From NCBI RefSeq assembly GCF_000003605.2, contig NW_003138368.1, forward strand, positions 5,706 through 69,705: a stretch of 64,000 nucleotides of DNA, given 5' to 3'. Below are positions 40,001 through 50,119 of the stretch, one piece after another. The stretch comes from Saccoglossus kowalevskii (Eukaryota > Hemichordata > Enteropneusta > Harrimaniidae). The notes beneath the pieces are model-generated. The model searched no databases, had not been told where the DNA came from, and saw nothing but the letters and a program-made list of their open reading frames with translations. Positions within the stretch are counted from its first letter, which is position 1; every line of letters begins with the position of its first letter. The translations under genes and the position numbers were made by a program.

Positions 40001-43000
40001 GGGGGGCGTCGGCAATAAATTTGTTGATGACATCAACAAAAGCATTGTCAATCAATCATCTTCAGATAACATGATTTATTGAGAATCTTTCCTGTGTAGA
40101 TTTACCCCAGACCATTCGTCCCGGTGTTATCGCTATCGCCACACGAGACTCCAGCTTGTCTCCTATACAATTTTCCTTCCGCCCACTTAATTTTAATATT
40201 CATATGACCTTTGCACTGACATTGATAGCCAATCGCATTCGACCGCGGATGTCACTCTAAATAAACAACTGAATAAATTAATATACCATATTTGGAAGAT
40301 AGCGGGTAAATTCAACGTTGTTGGTGTGTTCCTTCGGGTTCCGAAGTCGCACAAAACGAGTTCATGTTCCGTTATCTTTCGCAAGTAAAACAGGTCGATA
40401 TGTATTAAACATGGCATTTGTTTTCTTGTTTTAACCCCCTTATTACGCAAGCTTCCGTCGAAGTGGTCTTTTTTTCGACGATTTGTGGCATGTTGCAAAA
40501 CGAACGAAACATTGCGGCATTCTTAGCGGTGGATAAGGGATCGACTGTCGTCACATTTATGTCTCGTTTGAAAGAGAATAAACAACCGCTCAGAAAAATA
40601 TGTTGCTAATATTTAAGTGCGGTGCCTTGAAATCGCCTGCCCGACGTCCAAATTTCAAAAGGATGTTCGATTTGCAATGACGACCGTTCATATGTACTAG
40701 GCCACGTTACTAATTACTACTAGGGTCGGTGTTTGCATTAAGAATTATAGAACAAAAGATCAGCAAAGCGGTGNNNNNNNNNNNNNNNNNNNNNNNNNNN
40801 NNNNNNNNNNNNNNNNNNNNNNNNNNNNNNNNNNNNNNNNNNNNNNNNNNNNNNNNNNNNNNNNNNNNNNNNNNNNNNNNNNNNNNNNNNNNNNNNNNNN
40901 NNNNNNNNNNNNNNNNNNNNNNNNNNNNNNNNNNNNNNNNNNNNNNNNNNNNNNNNNNNNNNNNNNNNNNNNNNNNNNNNNNNNNNNNNNNNNNNNNNNN
41001 NNNNNNNNNNNNNNNNNNNNNNNNNNNNNNNNNNNNNNNNNNNNNNNNNNNNNNNNNNNNNNNNNNNNNNNNNNNNNNNNNNNNNNNNNNNNNNNNNNNN
41101 NNNNNNNNNNNNNNNNNNNNNNNNNNNNNNNNNNNCCGGGACGAATGGTCTGGGGTAGTGTAGATTTCAAACTGAATATTAATGGGTAATAAGATATTAC
41201 TAGCCTTGTACCCTGGCATTAGTTGAGAGAGGTATCTAAGTAATCATATGAGTTAGTGTGTTTATGATTGTGAACGCCACGTGATCATTCATGGGTCAGC
41301 AGCTTGTAAACGCGTGAGACCTAAAGCCACCCGTGGGAGGGGGGGGGGTGGTGTTAATACTGTTTTCAATTACTGTACACATGTAAATATTCGTTTAGGG
41401 ACGGCGAATGTTGAATGCATGTTTTAATTATTCATGGGGGCTATAAGCCGATTAGATTGTTTTCATCCAGGTTTACTCATGCAAGAAAGTCCTAATGTAA
41501 TACTTTTAACTGAATCCTCTATAATTAAGCGTCTGGTTTCCATGGACATTCACAGTTTTTAGACAATAAATATCAAGCGCATTCTGTCTGGCTGCCAAAT
41601 ATTTGTTCGTACATGCCCTGAAGGCCGCATGAGTGAGAATTGTTTACTTAATATTGCTCTCAAACTCTGTTTATTCTTTCTCACTTCTTCTGGATCACCT
41701 TCCAGTCTTTCTTCATGACACTAATGTTCATTGTCCTCTCATCCTTAAATTTTTGATCGCCATTACTCGTTCTTTACGTTACTTTGGTAAGTCTGGCTTT
41801 ACATCATTGTTATGATTGATTTCACTGTCACTGACAACTTCATAATGTGCTGGAGTATTTTGAGTACCTGCATTTTTGATAATAACTTAAATAATTATCA
41901 TTCAGAAAAGTTTTGTAACAATCAACATTAATGCCATTTTACACTCTATAATGTCACAGATTTTACTTATGTTGTGATGCCCTTAACACATTCTAATGCC
42001 TCCTCCATTATCATTAATAAACTCTTACCCAATTCTTAAAGGAAAAGTAAACCCAGTCCACACTCACGCAATGTATACGTCGCTATGAGTCCCATATCAA
42101 ACAGGACGCGGCACGACGACTGTCGCCCTTTAAGATAATTTTTATTATTGTTACACATGAGAGAGCTTCGTGAACAAACTTGTGTGAATTTAAGTTAGAT
42201 GGAGAGTTTCCATGGAGGTGATTAGTTGTATATCAGAATGACAAGTGTCGCCATTAGCACATTCAAAATATCTGCAAGTCTGCATATTGGAAAAATAATC
42301 TGCAGGAAACTGATAGAAATTTGCATCTTCTTAACTTAATCTTAAAAAGAGCATCTTTGTAGAACTATGTAGCTGCATTCCAATCTCCTTCCATAGGTAC
42401 TCACGCTTTATGCAAATGATAAGTAATGCATATCAAACTGTTTGAAGTTCAGCCACAATCAACATCACACTTTCTCCACAATTCGTTGCCACATATCCCC
42501 ATACTTGTATAGGATTTAGTTTATAAAACACTCATAATTAATACCGTTTATTTTTATTTAATTTTATACCGTTTAATTCATACTGTTAATTATGCACAAT
42601 CTTTTGATGATATTTTATTGTGAAAGTGAACATCAATAGTGTAACACAATCACAGATTTAAATTAATTTTGGTTTGTAAAATCTGCATTAGAAGGTGCAG
42701 CTTCTGATAAAAATGGTACAATGCAAACAGTTGGGATGTGGCTTCTATTAGAGCATCTACGCATGAACTTTTGGTTTTCAATTGTTCAAAAAGAATGGGT
42801 GCAATTTCTATTAGTATTACAGCTTAAATACAGATTTTACATAGTTGCTTTGTATTCATGAAATTGTATTTTACCTATGTGATTTTTGTTTAATGGTAGG
42901 GTATGCTGAAATATAGGCTAAAAATGAAAAAGTGCCACCATACTGCATAACTTGTGTGTTATTTAATTATAATTTATTTGTATTTCTAGGTATTCAAACT

Positions 43001-44826
43001 ACTCGTTAATCGTGGGCCGAATGACAACTGGTTTGTTTTCAGAAGATATACAGATTTTGTTAGAATCAATGAACAGGTATGTAAAAATTGACCCCGTCTG
43101 ACCACTGAAGGTCCTACTAATCAAGTATGTAAAAAAATTGACCCTATCTGACCCCTGAAGGTCCTACTAATCAGGTACCTATGTAAAAAATTACCTTATC
43201 TGACCACTGAAGGTCCTACTAATCAAGTATGTAAAAAATTGACCCTATCTGACCCCTGAAGGTCCTACTAATCAGGTACCTATGTAAAAAATTACCTTAT
43301 CTGACCACTGAAGGTCCTACTAATCAAGTATGTAAAAAAATGACCCTATCTGACCCCTGAAGGTCCTACTAATCAGGTATGTAAAAAATTACCCTATCTG
43401 ACCACTGAAGGTCCTACTAATCAGGTATGTAAAAAATTGACCCTATCTGACCCCTGAAGGTCCTAGTAATCAAGTATGTAAAAATTAACCCTGTCTGACC
43501 TCTGAAGTTCATACTAATCAAGTATGTAAAAACTGACCCTATCTGACCCCTGAAGGTCCTACTAATCAGGTACCTATGTAAAAAATTACCTTATCTGACC
43601 ACTGAAGGTCCTACTAATCAAGTATGTAAAAAATTGACCCTATCTGACCCCTGAAGGTCCTACTAATCAGGTACCTATGTAAAAAATTACCTTATCTGAC
43701 CACTGAAGGTCCTACTAATCAAGTATGTAAAAAAATGACCCTATCTGACCCCTGAAGGTCCTACTAATCAAGTATGTAAAAACTGATCCTATCTGACCCC
43801 TGACGGTCCTACTAATCAAGTATGTAAAAACTGATCCTATCTGACCCCTGACGGTCCTACTAATCAGGTATGTAAAAATTAACCCTGTCTGACCTCTGAA
43901 GGTCCTACTAATCAAGTATGTAAAAACTGATCCTATCTGACTCCTGACGGTAAAAATTGACCCTATCTGACCCCTGACGGTCCTACTAATCAAGTATGTA
44001 AAAACTGATCCTATCTGACCCCTGAAGGTCCTACTAATCAAGCATGTAAAAATTGACCCTATCTGACCCCTGAAGGTCCTACTAATCAGGTATGTAAAAA
44101 TTGACCCTATCTGACCCCTGAAGGTCCTACTAATCAGGTATGTAAAAAATGACCCTATCTGACCCCTGAAGGTCATACTAATCAAGTATGTAAAAATTAA
44201 CCCTATCTGACCCCTGAAGGTCCTACTAATCAGGTAAGTAAAAATTGACCCTATCTGACCCCTGAAAGTCCTACTAATCAGGTATGTAAAAATTGACCCT
44301 ATCTGACCTTTAAAGTTCATACTAATCAAGTATGTAAAAACTGACCCTGTCTGACCCCTGAAGGTCCTACTAATCAGGTAAGTAAAAATTGACCCTTTCT
44401 GACCCCTGAAGGTCCTACTAATCAGGTATATAAAAATTGACCCTATCTGACCCCCGAAGTCTTACTAATCAAGTATGTAGAAACTGACCCCATTTGACCT
44501 CTGAAGGTCATATACTAATCAGGTATAACAAAATTGACCCTGTTTGACTCCTGGAGGTCATACTAATCAGATATGTAACTAACTGCAGAGCTATCTCTCC
44601 ACTCATTTTCAAAAGTTATGGCCTGGTATGGCTGGTGTTACCAGTTAAATATTAACATACTTTCCTTGTCAATTTAGTTAAAGGTCTTGTTTCCAACATT
44701 TCGACTGGCACTCCCTCCGAAGAAATGGTTTGGCAACAATTTTGATACAAGTTTCTTAGAAGACCGACAACTGGGTTTGCAGGCCTTCATCAATAATATC
44801 ACAGGACACAAAGACATCGTCAAAAG
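28022..44826 (+). CDS. SNX16: Sorting nexin 16, first three coding exons
   Basis: SNX16 binds phosphatidylinositol 3-phosphate on early and late endosomes through a PX domain and oligomerises through a C-terminal coiled coil. Exon 1 (28022-28405) gives 128 residues: a disordered Ser/Pro-rich N-terminus ending [16 protein letters not shown]. Exon 2 (42990-43076) gives [20 protein letters not shown] then TDFVRINEQ. Exon 3 (44678-44826) gives [18 protein letters not shown] and [12 protein letters not shown]...HKDIVK, ending in phase 2. FRRYTDF and LPPKKWF are the lipid-contacting blocks. All junctions are in phase. The start is the ATG in ACCATGG; an in-frame ATG 30 codons upstream (27932) has a poorer context. 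The end of the PX domain and the coiled coil (about 150 residues in vertebrates) were not found downstream, so the gene is incomplete here. Confidence 0.93.
29142..29278. mobile_element. Small MITE, about 137 bp
   Basis: Begins TACTGTATAC and ends TTTTACAGTA, so the termini are inverted TACTGTA motifs. The interior has short TTCGCTAAA/GCGAAAA blocks, as in other MITEs in the window (45671, 53788, 54001). A similar TACTGTAAAAT start lies at about 28915. Confidence 0.4.
31828..32666 (+). mobile_element. Family-1 element, forward copy
   Basis: Starts TAGCTCCGCTGTCGACG with a hairpin partner AGCGCAGCTTA and ends AACAGCGGAGCTATCTC plus the CAGCC...GGCTG hairpin. The interior holds about four diverged tandem units of roughly 165 bp (shared blocks CCGCAAGTC, CTTTGATA, GACCTCTCTCAGATTTGTTC). 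No coding capacity. Confidence 0.65.
34970..35110. promoter_or_regulatory. Candidate enhancer-like cluster in SNX16 intron 1
   Basis: A dense group of homeodomain-type cores (TCATTAGC, TTAATTAGCC, TTAATTGAATGA) and a perfect octamer ATGCAAAT at about 35093-35100, within 140 bases. No repeat was recognised here. In AT-rich DNA such motifs arise easily, so this is only a candidate. Confidence 0.2.
38870..38950. repeat. Short degenerate tandem repeat
   Basis: About two and a half copies of a unit of roughly 34 bases containing CTAGGAYGCCAGTGA, in SNX16 intron 1. Confidence 0.5.
40094..41167. mobile_element. DNA transposon with inverted ends and 10-bp target duplication
   Basis: The left end ACCCCAGACCATTCGTCCCG (from 40104) is the exact reverse complement of the right end (CGGGACGAATGGTCTGGGGT, to 41156). 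The same ten bases, GTGTAGATTT, flank both sides (40094-40103 and 41158-41167). At least 21 bp of inverted terminus is visible; on the right the assembly gap begins just inside it. A long duplication of 9-10 bp fits Mutator-like elements best. The interior is less AT-rich than the host intron. The part lost in the gap (40774-41135) prevents a decision on whether a transposase was encoded. Confidence 0.75.
40774..41135. other. Assembly gap (362 N)
   Basis: A run of N inside the transposon at 40104-41157. Confidence 0.99.
42055..42135. repeat. Inverted copy of the 17.5-kb dispersed repeat
   Basis: GTATACGTCGCTATGAGTCC and CGCGGCACGACGACTGTCG are the reverse complement, with few differences, of the segment at 17518-17570. 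Confidence 0.6.
43077..44577 (+). repeat. Minisatellite of 31 units starting at the SNX16 intron-2 donor
   Basis: Thirty-one tandem units, mostly 48 bases (47-52; one truncated to about 34), begin at the first base of intron 2, so the real donor GTATGT is unit 1. A typical unit reads GTATGTAAAAATTGACCC, TATCTGACCCCTGAAGG, TCCTACTAATCAG. Most unit borders therefore recreate CAG|GTATGT or CAA|GTATGT; two (about 44234 and 44380) read CAG|GTAAGT. Units starting GTACCTATGT alternate with plain ones at 43.1-43.35 and 43.55-43.73 kb, forming dimers. Divergence rises toward the 3' end. The minus strand stays open for 204 codons only because 48 is a multiple of three. Confidence 0.95.
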
Positions 44827-45670
44827 GTAAGCTACCGTTAGTGAAGTGAAGGGAACCTGAGAAAAGAACCAATTATATACAGTGAGGTAGTTAATGGAGG
44901 ACAGAATCTTGTTAGATGTAGTGTGGCAGTTATTTTGTTTTCACTTTTCTATCATGTGGTTTTTGGCATGCTTTTTCCCCGAGTAAGCCAAGTGACAACC
45001 CACTTTCAGTATTCCAGCTAGTTAAACCATAATTCATGAAAAAACATGTGTAATCAGTACACTAATATAGTATAATGTATCTACTCAGCTCTATTTAGAA
45101 GAGAATCTTGAATAAAAGCGTGTACGTAAACAAATTGTCTACTAGTTCACATTAAAACATGACTCAACCACAGACGCAAGTTTGTCACTTTATAATAAAG
45201 GCAGAATTCTGGGAATCACATTGTTGACTTTTTACACAATAGCTTTCTAGTGATGTCACCAACCTTTCATCTATAAACAGATTAAAATTCACGAGGTTGT
45301 TTAATTTTGATTTATGGACACTATAGATTATTACATAATTGGACAGTAAAATTGATAAATTTTTACAAAAATCTTTCTGTCTCAATAAATTTAAATATCC
45401 ATTACTACATTCGTGTTACGAAATCTTGACACGTTCCAAAATTTGTAATCGTGTGTGCAGAGGGATTACAGCAGTTGCATTTACATTATCGGTATCCACA
45501 TAGTACCCAAACGGTCTATGCCGAAAACGCACCTTCATTCGTCAATGGCAGACAATCCAAATAGATGGTACAATTTAATAATAATTACTTTATTGAAATC
45601 ATATCCATTTGCTGTATATTTTTAGCGTACATTTCAGTGAGTGATATGAAGTAAAAACAGCATACCCAAC

Positions 45671-45755
45671 TACTGTGGAATACTTTATTTTCGCTGGAAT
45701 TAATCATCCCTTCAGCGAAAATAAATTCCAAGCGAAAATAAAGTATTCTACAGTA
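45671..45755. mobile_element. Deleted copy of the TACTGTRGAATAC MITE (85 bp)
   Basis: Both inverted ends, TACTGTGGAATACTTTATTT and its complement, are present with almost no interior. It is a short derivative of the copies of about 210 bp at 46917 and 53788. Confidence 0.7.
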
Positions 45756-46139
45756 TTGAACAAAAATCACACAGGGAAAATACAAGTTCAAGAATACAAA
45801 GCAACTACGTAAAGTCTGCATATGATTTTGGTTTCGTGTCAAGCATTTAGGCAGCAAATCATGATATGTGCCAAGTTTCGGTCCAAATTTTTTATTGCCG
45901 AGTTTTGTCTGCACATGCCGACTTGGTTCTGACTGTTATTTCACATACTCAGTGAGTTGCAATGAGAGATGCATTGAAGACGTCCCATGTTTGTTTGAAT
46001 GCTATGCAGCAATGAACGCGCCAATTTCTTGCAAAATTCCAATAATATTATCTTTATTTTTTTTAATAATTTGTATTAGTACTTGCACCAGGTTTCCCTG
46101 TTTTGATCAGTTGATCATATAACCACAATTACTATGAAC

Positions 46140-46430
46140 AGCCAAGACCTTGCTTCAGGCAATCCATAATGATAGGAAGCTATCCATAATGTTAGGAAGA
46201 TGATCACCAACCTGGAGTATGCTTTCTGTGTCATACTCTATGCCAGCACTGACAAAAAGTCAGAAGAGAAAACTGTGACATTCAATGTCTGTAACTGTTG
46301 CGTTGCACAAAAATATTCATAAAAAATGTCTAGTTCTCAAGTTTGGCAAGTTTTATCTGATAATCTCCAAACCTGCTGAACATGTGAGTTACACAATTCA
46401 GTTTGTTTTACAGTCTGCTTGTCTGATCAC
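46140..46430. repeat. Dispersed repeat family D, copy 2
   Basis: Shares CAAGACCTTGCTTCA, AACTGTGACATTCAA and CCTGCTGAACATGTGAG blocks with 49150-49460 and partly with 10850-11033. Non-coding, unclassified. Confidence 0.55.
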
Positions 46431-46512
46431 CAACAGGTTTATTGGATCAATTTGATGGCCACAACAAAACATGTATTTATGATCATGTAATGAAGATGGA
46501 TGTGAGATAGGT

Positions 46513-46747
46513 TTAACCTTTTCATGACCAGACTTCTTGCTCAAATTTTGTCTGCACTTTTTTCTTATATTCTTCAATATTTCTGAAATTGAACCATAAA
46601 TTTGGAGCCAACAGAAAACATTTTCAGTTTTTATTTTAAAAAATTGGCTATTTTTGTCCCAATCTTCTGAAGGAAAGTGCAGACTATAAACGGGACTATT
46701 TTGTGAATTTATGATGAAAAGAGGGAACCAGTGGTGAAAGGGTTTAA
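46513..46747. mobile_element. TTAA-flanked MITE, copy A
   Basis: Bounded by TTAA at 46513 and 46744, with ends TTAACCTTTTCATGACCAG and a diverged complement of it. The internal sequence matches 61374-61618. TTAA target choice suggests a piggyBac- or Kolobok-type parent. Confidence 0.65.
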
Positions 46748-46916
46748 AGCATTTGAATCTGTGTGAGTTAATATCACTGAAAGTGAAAACAACAATATCA
46801 TTCATAGTCAGATCATGTGTTATTTCATGGTAAATAGAGGACAATAGACAGCGTCACACTGGGGGTCATTCATAGGACAGCGGTTACATTGCACTCATAG
46901 ATATGTCAGACGTATA

Positions 46917-47125
46917 TACTGTGAAATTTATTTTCGCTGGAATTAATTTTCGCTGAAAAGGCTTTTTGGCCGTTTTGCTTGGAATTTATTTTCACTGATT
47001 TTTGATGAGTTTAATGTGAAATATAAGAAAACAAATATATTTGCTGGATTTTATTTTCACGGAATCATCCCTTCAGCGAAAATAGCGAAAATAAATTCCA
47101 AGCGAAAATAAAGTATTCTACAGTA
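46917..47125. mobile_element. TACTGTRGAATAC MITE, reverse copy (209 bp)
   Basis: Inverted ends TACTGTGAAATTTATTTTCG and AAATAAAGTATTCTACAGTA. The interior GCTTTTTGGCCGTTTTG and TTTGATGAGTTTAATG matches the complement of the copy at 53788-54001. Confidence 0.75.
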
Positions 47126-47572
47126 TTTCACAAAAAAATTTATTGGCTTAAATGAATGTGTATATTTCTAAATTGATAATCCTGAGTATATTGGTCCATG
47201 GAGTTTTGGAAACAATGATAGTTATTTTAAAATATATGTATTTTATTTGATTATTATGAAAAATGAATGTTTTCTTTAATAGAACATATTTCTAATAGGA
47301 GTACTAATAATGCAGAAATTACATTCATTAAAAACTGAATCATTAAAATGTTTTTGTTTTTTTTACCATAGACAATCTGTGATTTACAAGGGCATGCGAT
47401 ACTATTAGAGCAAATATAGTATATTTGTATGAATTAGTCGGCAATAACATTGTATGTTTGATATCTGGATACCATGTTGCTAAGTAGCAATGTATATGAA
47501 CGTGGGTCCAAATATGGTGTTTATTTTATACTTAAAATTTGAACCCTCCCTCACCGTGGTCCATCTGCTCTT

Positions 47573-48760
47573 TTAACCTTTTCACCACCAGTTCCCTCTT
47601 TTCATCACAAATTTCACAAAATAATTCTGTTTATCGTCTTCACTATCCAACAGATTGGGACAAATATAGCCAAAACTTTTGAGTAAAAACTAAAAATTGT
47701 CTCAAATTTTGTTTTCTGTTTTGTTTCTTATTCCAGAAATATTAAAGAATATAAGAAAACAAGCCATGCATGGCACAGTCCCCGTTAGTTATTTAAAGTT
47801 AGTTTTTTAAAGTAATATACTACAAGTACTAGTCCATATTGAGAGATATTGCTCTGGAACAGCATTAATTAAAACAAAATGGCCACCATTCAGCCTATTT
47901 AAATCGGATCGCCAAACTAATATATCTGTATATCTATGCGATGATGTATAATGAATATTTTAAATTTGAACATAATCAGTCAAAGCATGTCAGAGATATG
48001 GCACTAGAACCACATTCATTAAAACAAAATGGCCACTAGTCGGTCATTGTGAATCAGATCTGAATAACAAAATGACGTGCATCAGGGTCGCATAATGTCT
48101 AATGTATGTACCTAGTTTAAATGAAATCTATCCATAAACGACAGAGATCCGGTTTTGGAATGCCAAAAATGCTTGATTTTTGATGATTTTTAGCACCAAA
48201 AATGGCCACCATCCGGTCATTTTGAATCAGAACGCCAAACCGATATGTCTGTATATTTATGAGCCATAATGTATCATGAATATTTAAAATTTGAACATAA
48301 TCAGTCAAAGCATGTCAGAGATATGGCACTAGAACCATATTTATTAGAACAAAATGGCCACTAGTCGGTCATTTTGAATCCTATCTGAAAAACAAAATGA
48401 CCCGCATCAAGGTCCCATAATGTCTAATATATGTACCAAGATTGAAAAAAATCTATCTGTAAACAGCCGGGATATGCCTGATTTTGATGATTTGTCATCA
48501 CAAAAATGGCTGCTATTCGACCCTCTCGAATCAGATTGCAAAACAAATTGATGTGTAAATGTATATTATGATGCATGTGTGAAGTTTGAATGTAATCGGT
48601 CTAGGCATGTCTAAATACAGGTCCGAATGCAAGCATGGACAAACGGATACAAGGAGGCACATAGATCAATCCATAAGTTCCCGTTTTCAGACTGTGTCTG
48701 AACGGGGACTAAAAAGTGCAGAAAAAGTTTGGCAAGGAAGTCTTGTGGTAAAAAAGTTAA
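47573..48760. mobile_element. TTAA MITE split by the family-3 insertion
   Basis: The left part (47573-47759) starts TTAACCTTTTCACCACCAG and runs to ATATAAGAAAA. The right part (48711-about 48760) resumes at AAAAGTGCAGAAAAAG and ends AAAAAAGTTAA. Together they match the uninterrupted copy at 61374-61618 (complement), so the family-3 element landed in a pre-existing MITE. Confidence 0.75.
47760..48711 (+). mobile_element. Family-3 element with subterminal repeats and tandem core
   Basis: The left end carries CACAGTCCCCGTTAG (about 47774-47788). The right end carries the inverted partner AACGGGGACTA (48701-48711), part of a strong hairpin CCCGTT(TT)CAGAC/GTCTGAACGGG. The core is diverged units of about 170-350 bp containing AAAATGGCCAC and CATAATCAGTCAAAGCATGT. 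The flanking interrupted MITE defines the borders. No coding capacity. Architecture parallels families 1 and 2. Confidence 0.65.
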
Positions 48761-48875
48761 TGTATATTGTTATTAATGTCATAGAAATATATCTGAAAAC
48801 ACCAAACCTGTCAGCTTATTACTGATACCGCACAAATGTGTGTCTAAATTTTAGTTGCAGATTAAACCTTATATT

Positions 48876-49838
48876 CAAATTATTATAATTTATTCAAGTT
48901 CATAGACATCCAACTTTTGAACTAGTCATGACACACATTTAACCGTTATTGAACCAATAACCTTCCTTAAATAATTTTTCTGACCTTAAAAAATTTATGT
49001 AAATATTAACAATGAATAAATAAAATGGTAACCTGACAATTAGTAATCTATTTTAAGTTGCATTATAGATATTATGGTTCCACCTTGAAATACCCTGATT
49101 AATATGGAACAAATACACTTTCAGCATTTGTTCAGTTTTGGATGTATACAGGATCATTGGTCTTCTAGTGCCAGATACAAGACCTTGCTTCATCCAATCA
49201 GATTCAGAATAACCATGTTATAATGATAGAAAGATGGTCACACAGCCTTATTATGTTGTCACAAACATGGATTATGCTTTCTCTGCCAAAAAAAGCACCC
49301 TGTGTCAGCACTTGCAATTAGCAAACAAAAAAAATCAGGCCGAGCACCACAATATTCATCAAGTTCTCAATTTTAGCAAGTATCATTTATAATCTTCAAA
49401 CCTGCTGAACATGTGAGTTACACAATACAGTCTGCTTGTCTATCATCAACAGGTTTATGGGATCAATTTTATAGCCACAACAAATCATATAATGAGGATG
49501 AATTTATACGTGTCAGATAGATCATTCTCTATTATATTCAAATGAGAAGTAAAATAAATTATTATAATTTATTCAAGTTCATTAATAACAAACATTTGAA
49601 GTATTCAACAACACGTATTTGACCGTTATTGAACCAATAACCTTACTTTAAATCATTTTTTTGACCTTAAAAATAAATGTTTTTCAATCACTGAATGATA
49701 ACAATGAATACATGAAATGGTAGTTTGACAATGAGTTATCTATTTTTAGTTCCATTATAGATATTATGGTTCCACCTTAAAAAATATGCCATTGTCATTA
49801 CCGTGATTAATATGGAACAAATACACTTTTAGGATTTA
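48876..49838. repeat. Local direct duplication (about 270 bp, two copies)
   Basis: 48876-49138 and 49553-49838 share blocks such as AATTATTATAATTTATTCAA, ATTGAACCAATAACCTT and GATATTATGGTTCCACCTT. They lie about 0.68 kb apart and are clearly diverged. A family-D repeat lies between them. Confidence 0.65.
49150..49460. repeat. Dispersed repeat family D, copy 3
   Basis: CAAGACCTTGCTTCATCCAA, GTGTCAGCACTTGCAATTAG and CCTGCTGAACATGTGAG match copy 2 in order. Confidence 0.55.
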
Positions 49839-50119
49839 GAATTCAATGGTAAACAAAACAATTCAGAATACACTTGGCACATATTGTAGGTATTAACATG
49901 CAACACAAAACATGCAACTTTAATCCAGTCAACGCCTACTTTTGTCACCTTTTACAAAATAAAAAAAAAAACGCCTAATTTTTTTCACATTTTTTGAAAA
50001 TTTTGATTAATACCTTTAGCAATTATGAAATTATGTATATTTGATTTGCAATTAAAAGAAAAAATTACAAAAATGTACATGTACTGCAAATCATTTATTT
50101 TCACTGGCATTTCATTTTT

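Larger units (their letters stand above)
28406..42989 (+). other. SNX16 intron 1, 14.6 kb
   Basis: Non-coding. It includes the small inverted-repeat element 29142-29278, a family-1 element 31828-32666, an AT-rich candidate regulatory cluster 34970-35110, a short tandem repeat 38870-38950, the transposon with the gap at 40104-41157, and the inverted copy of the 17.5-kb repeat at 42055-42135. Open frames here (for example 31428-31661, 35676-36099, 39323-39881) show no domains. Confidence 0.6.

Noticed and set aside
43715-44329. 204-codon minus-strand open frame with a 16-residue repeat ([16 protein letters not shown])
   Set aside because: It is the translation of the 48-bp minisatellite read antisense. 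48 is divisible by three and the unit lacks a stop in this frame, so openness is automatic.
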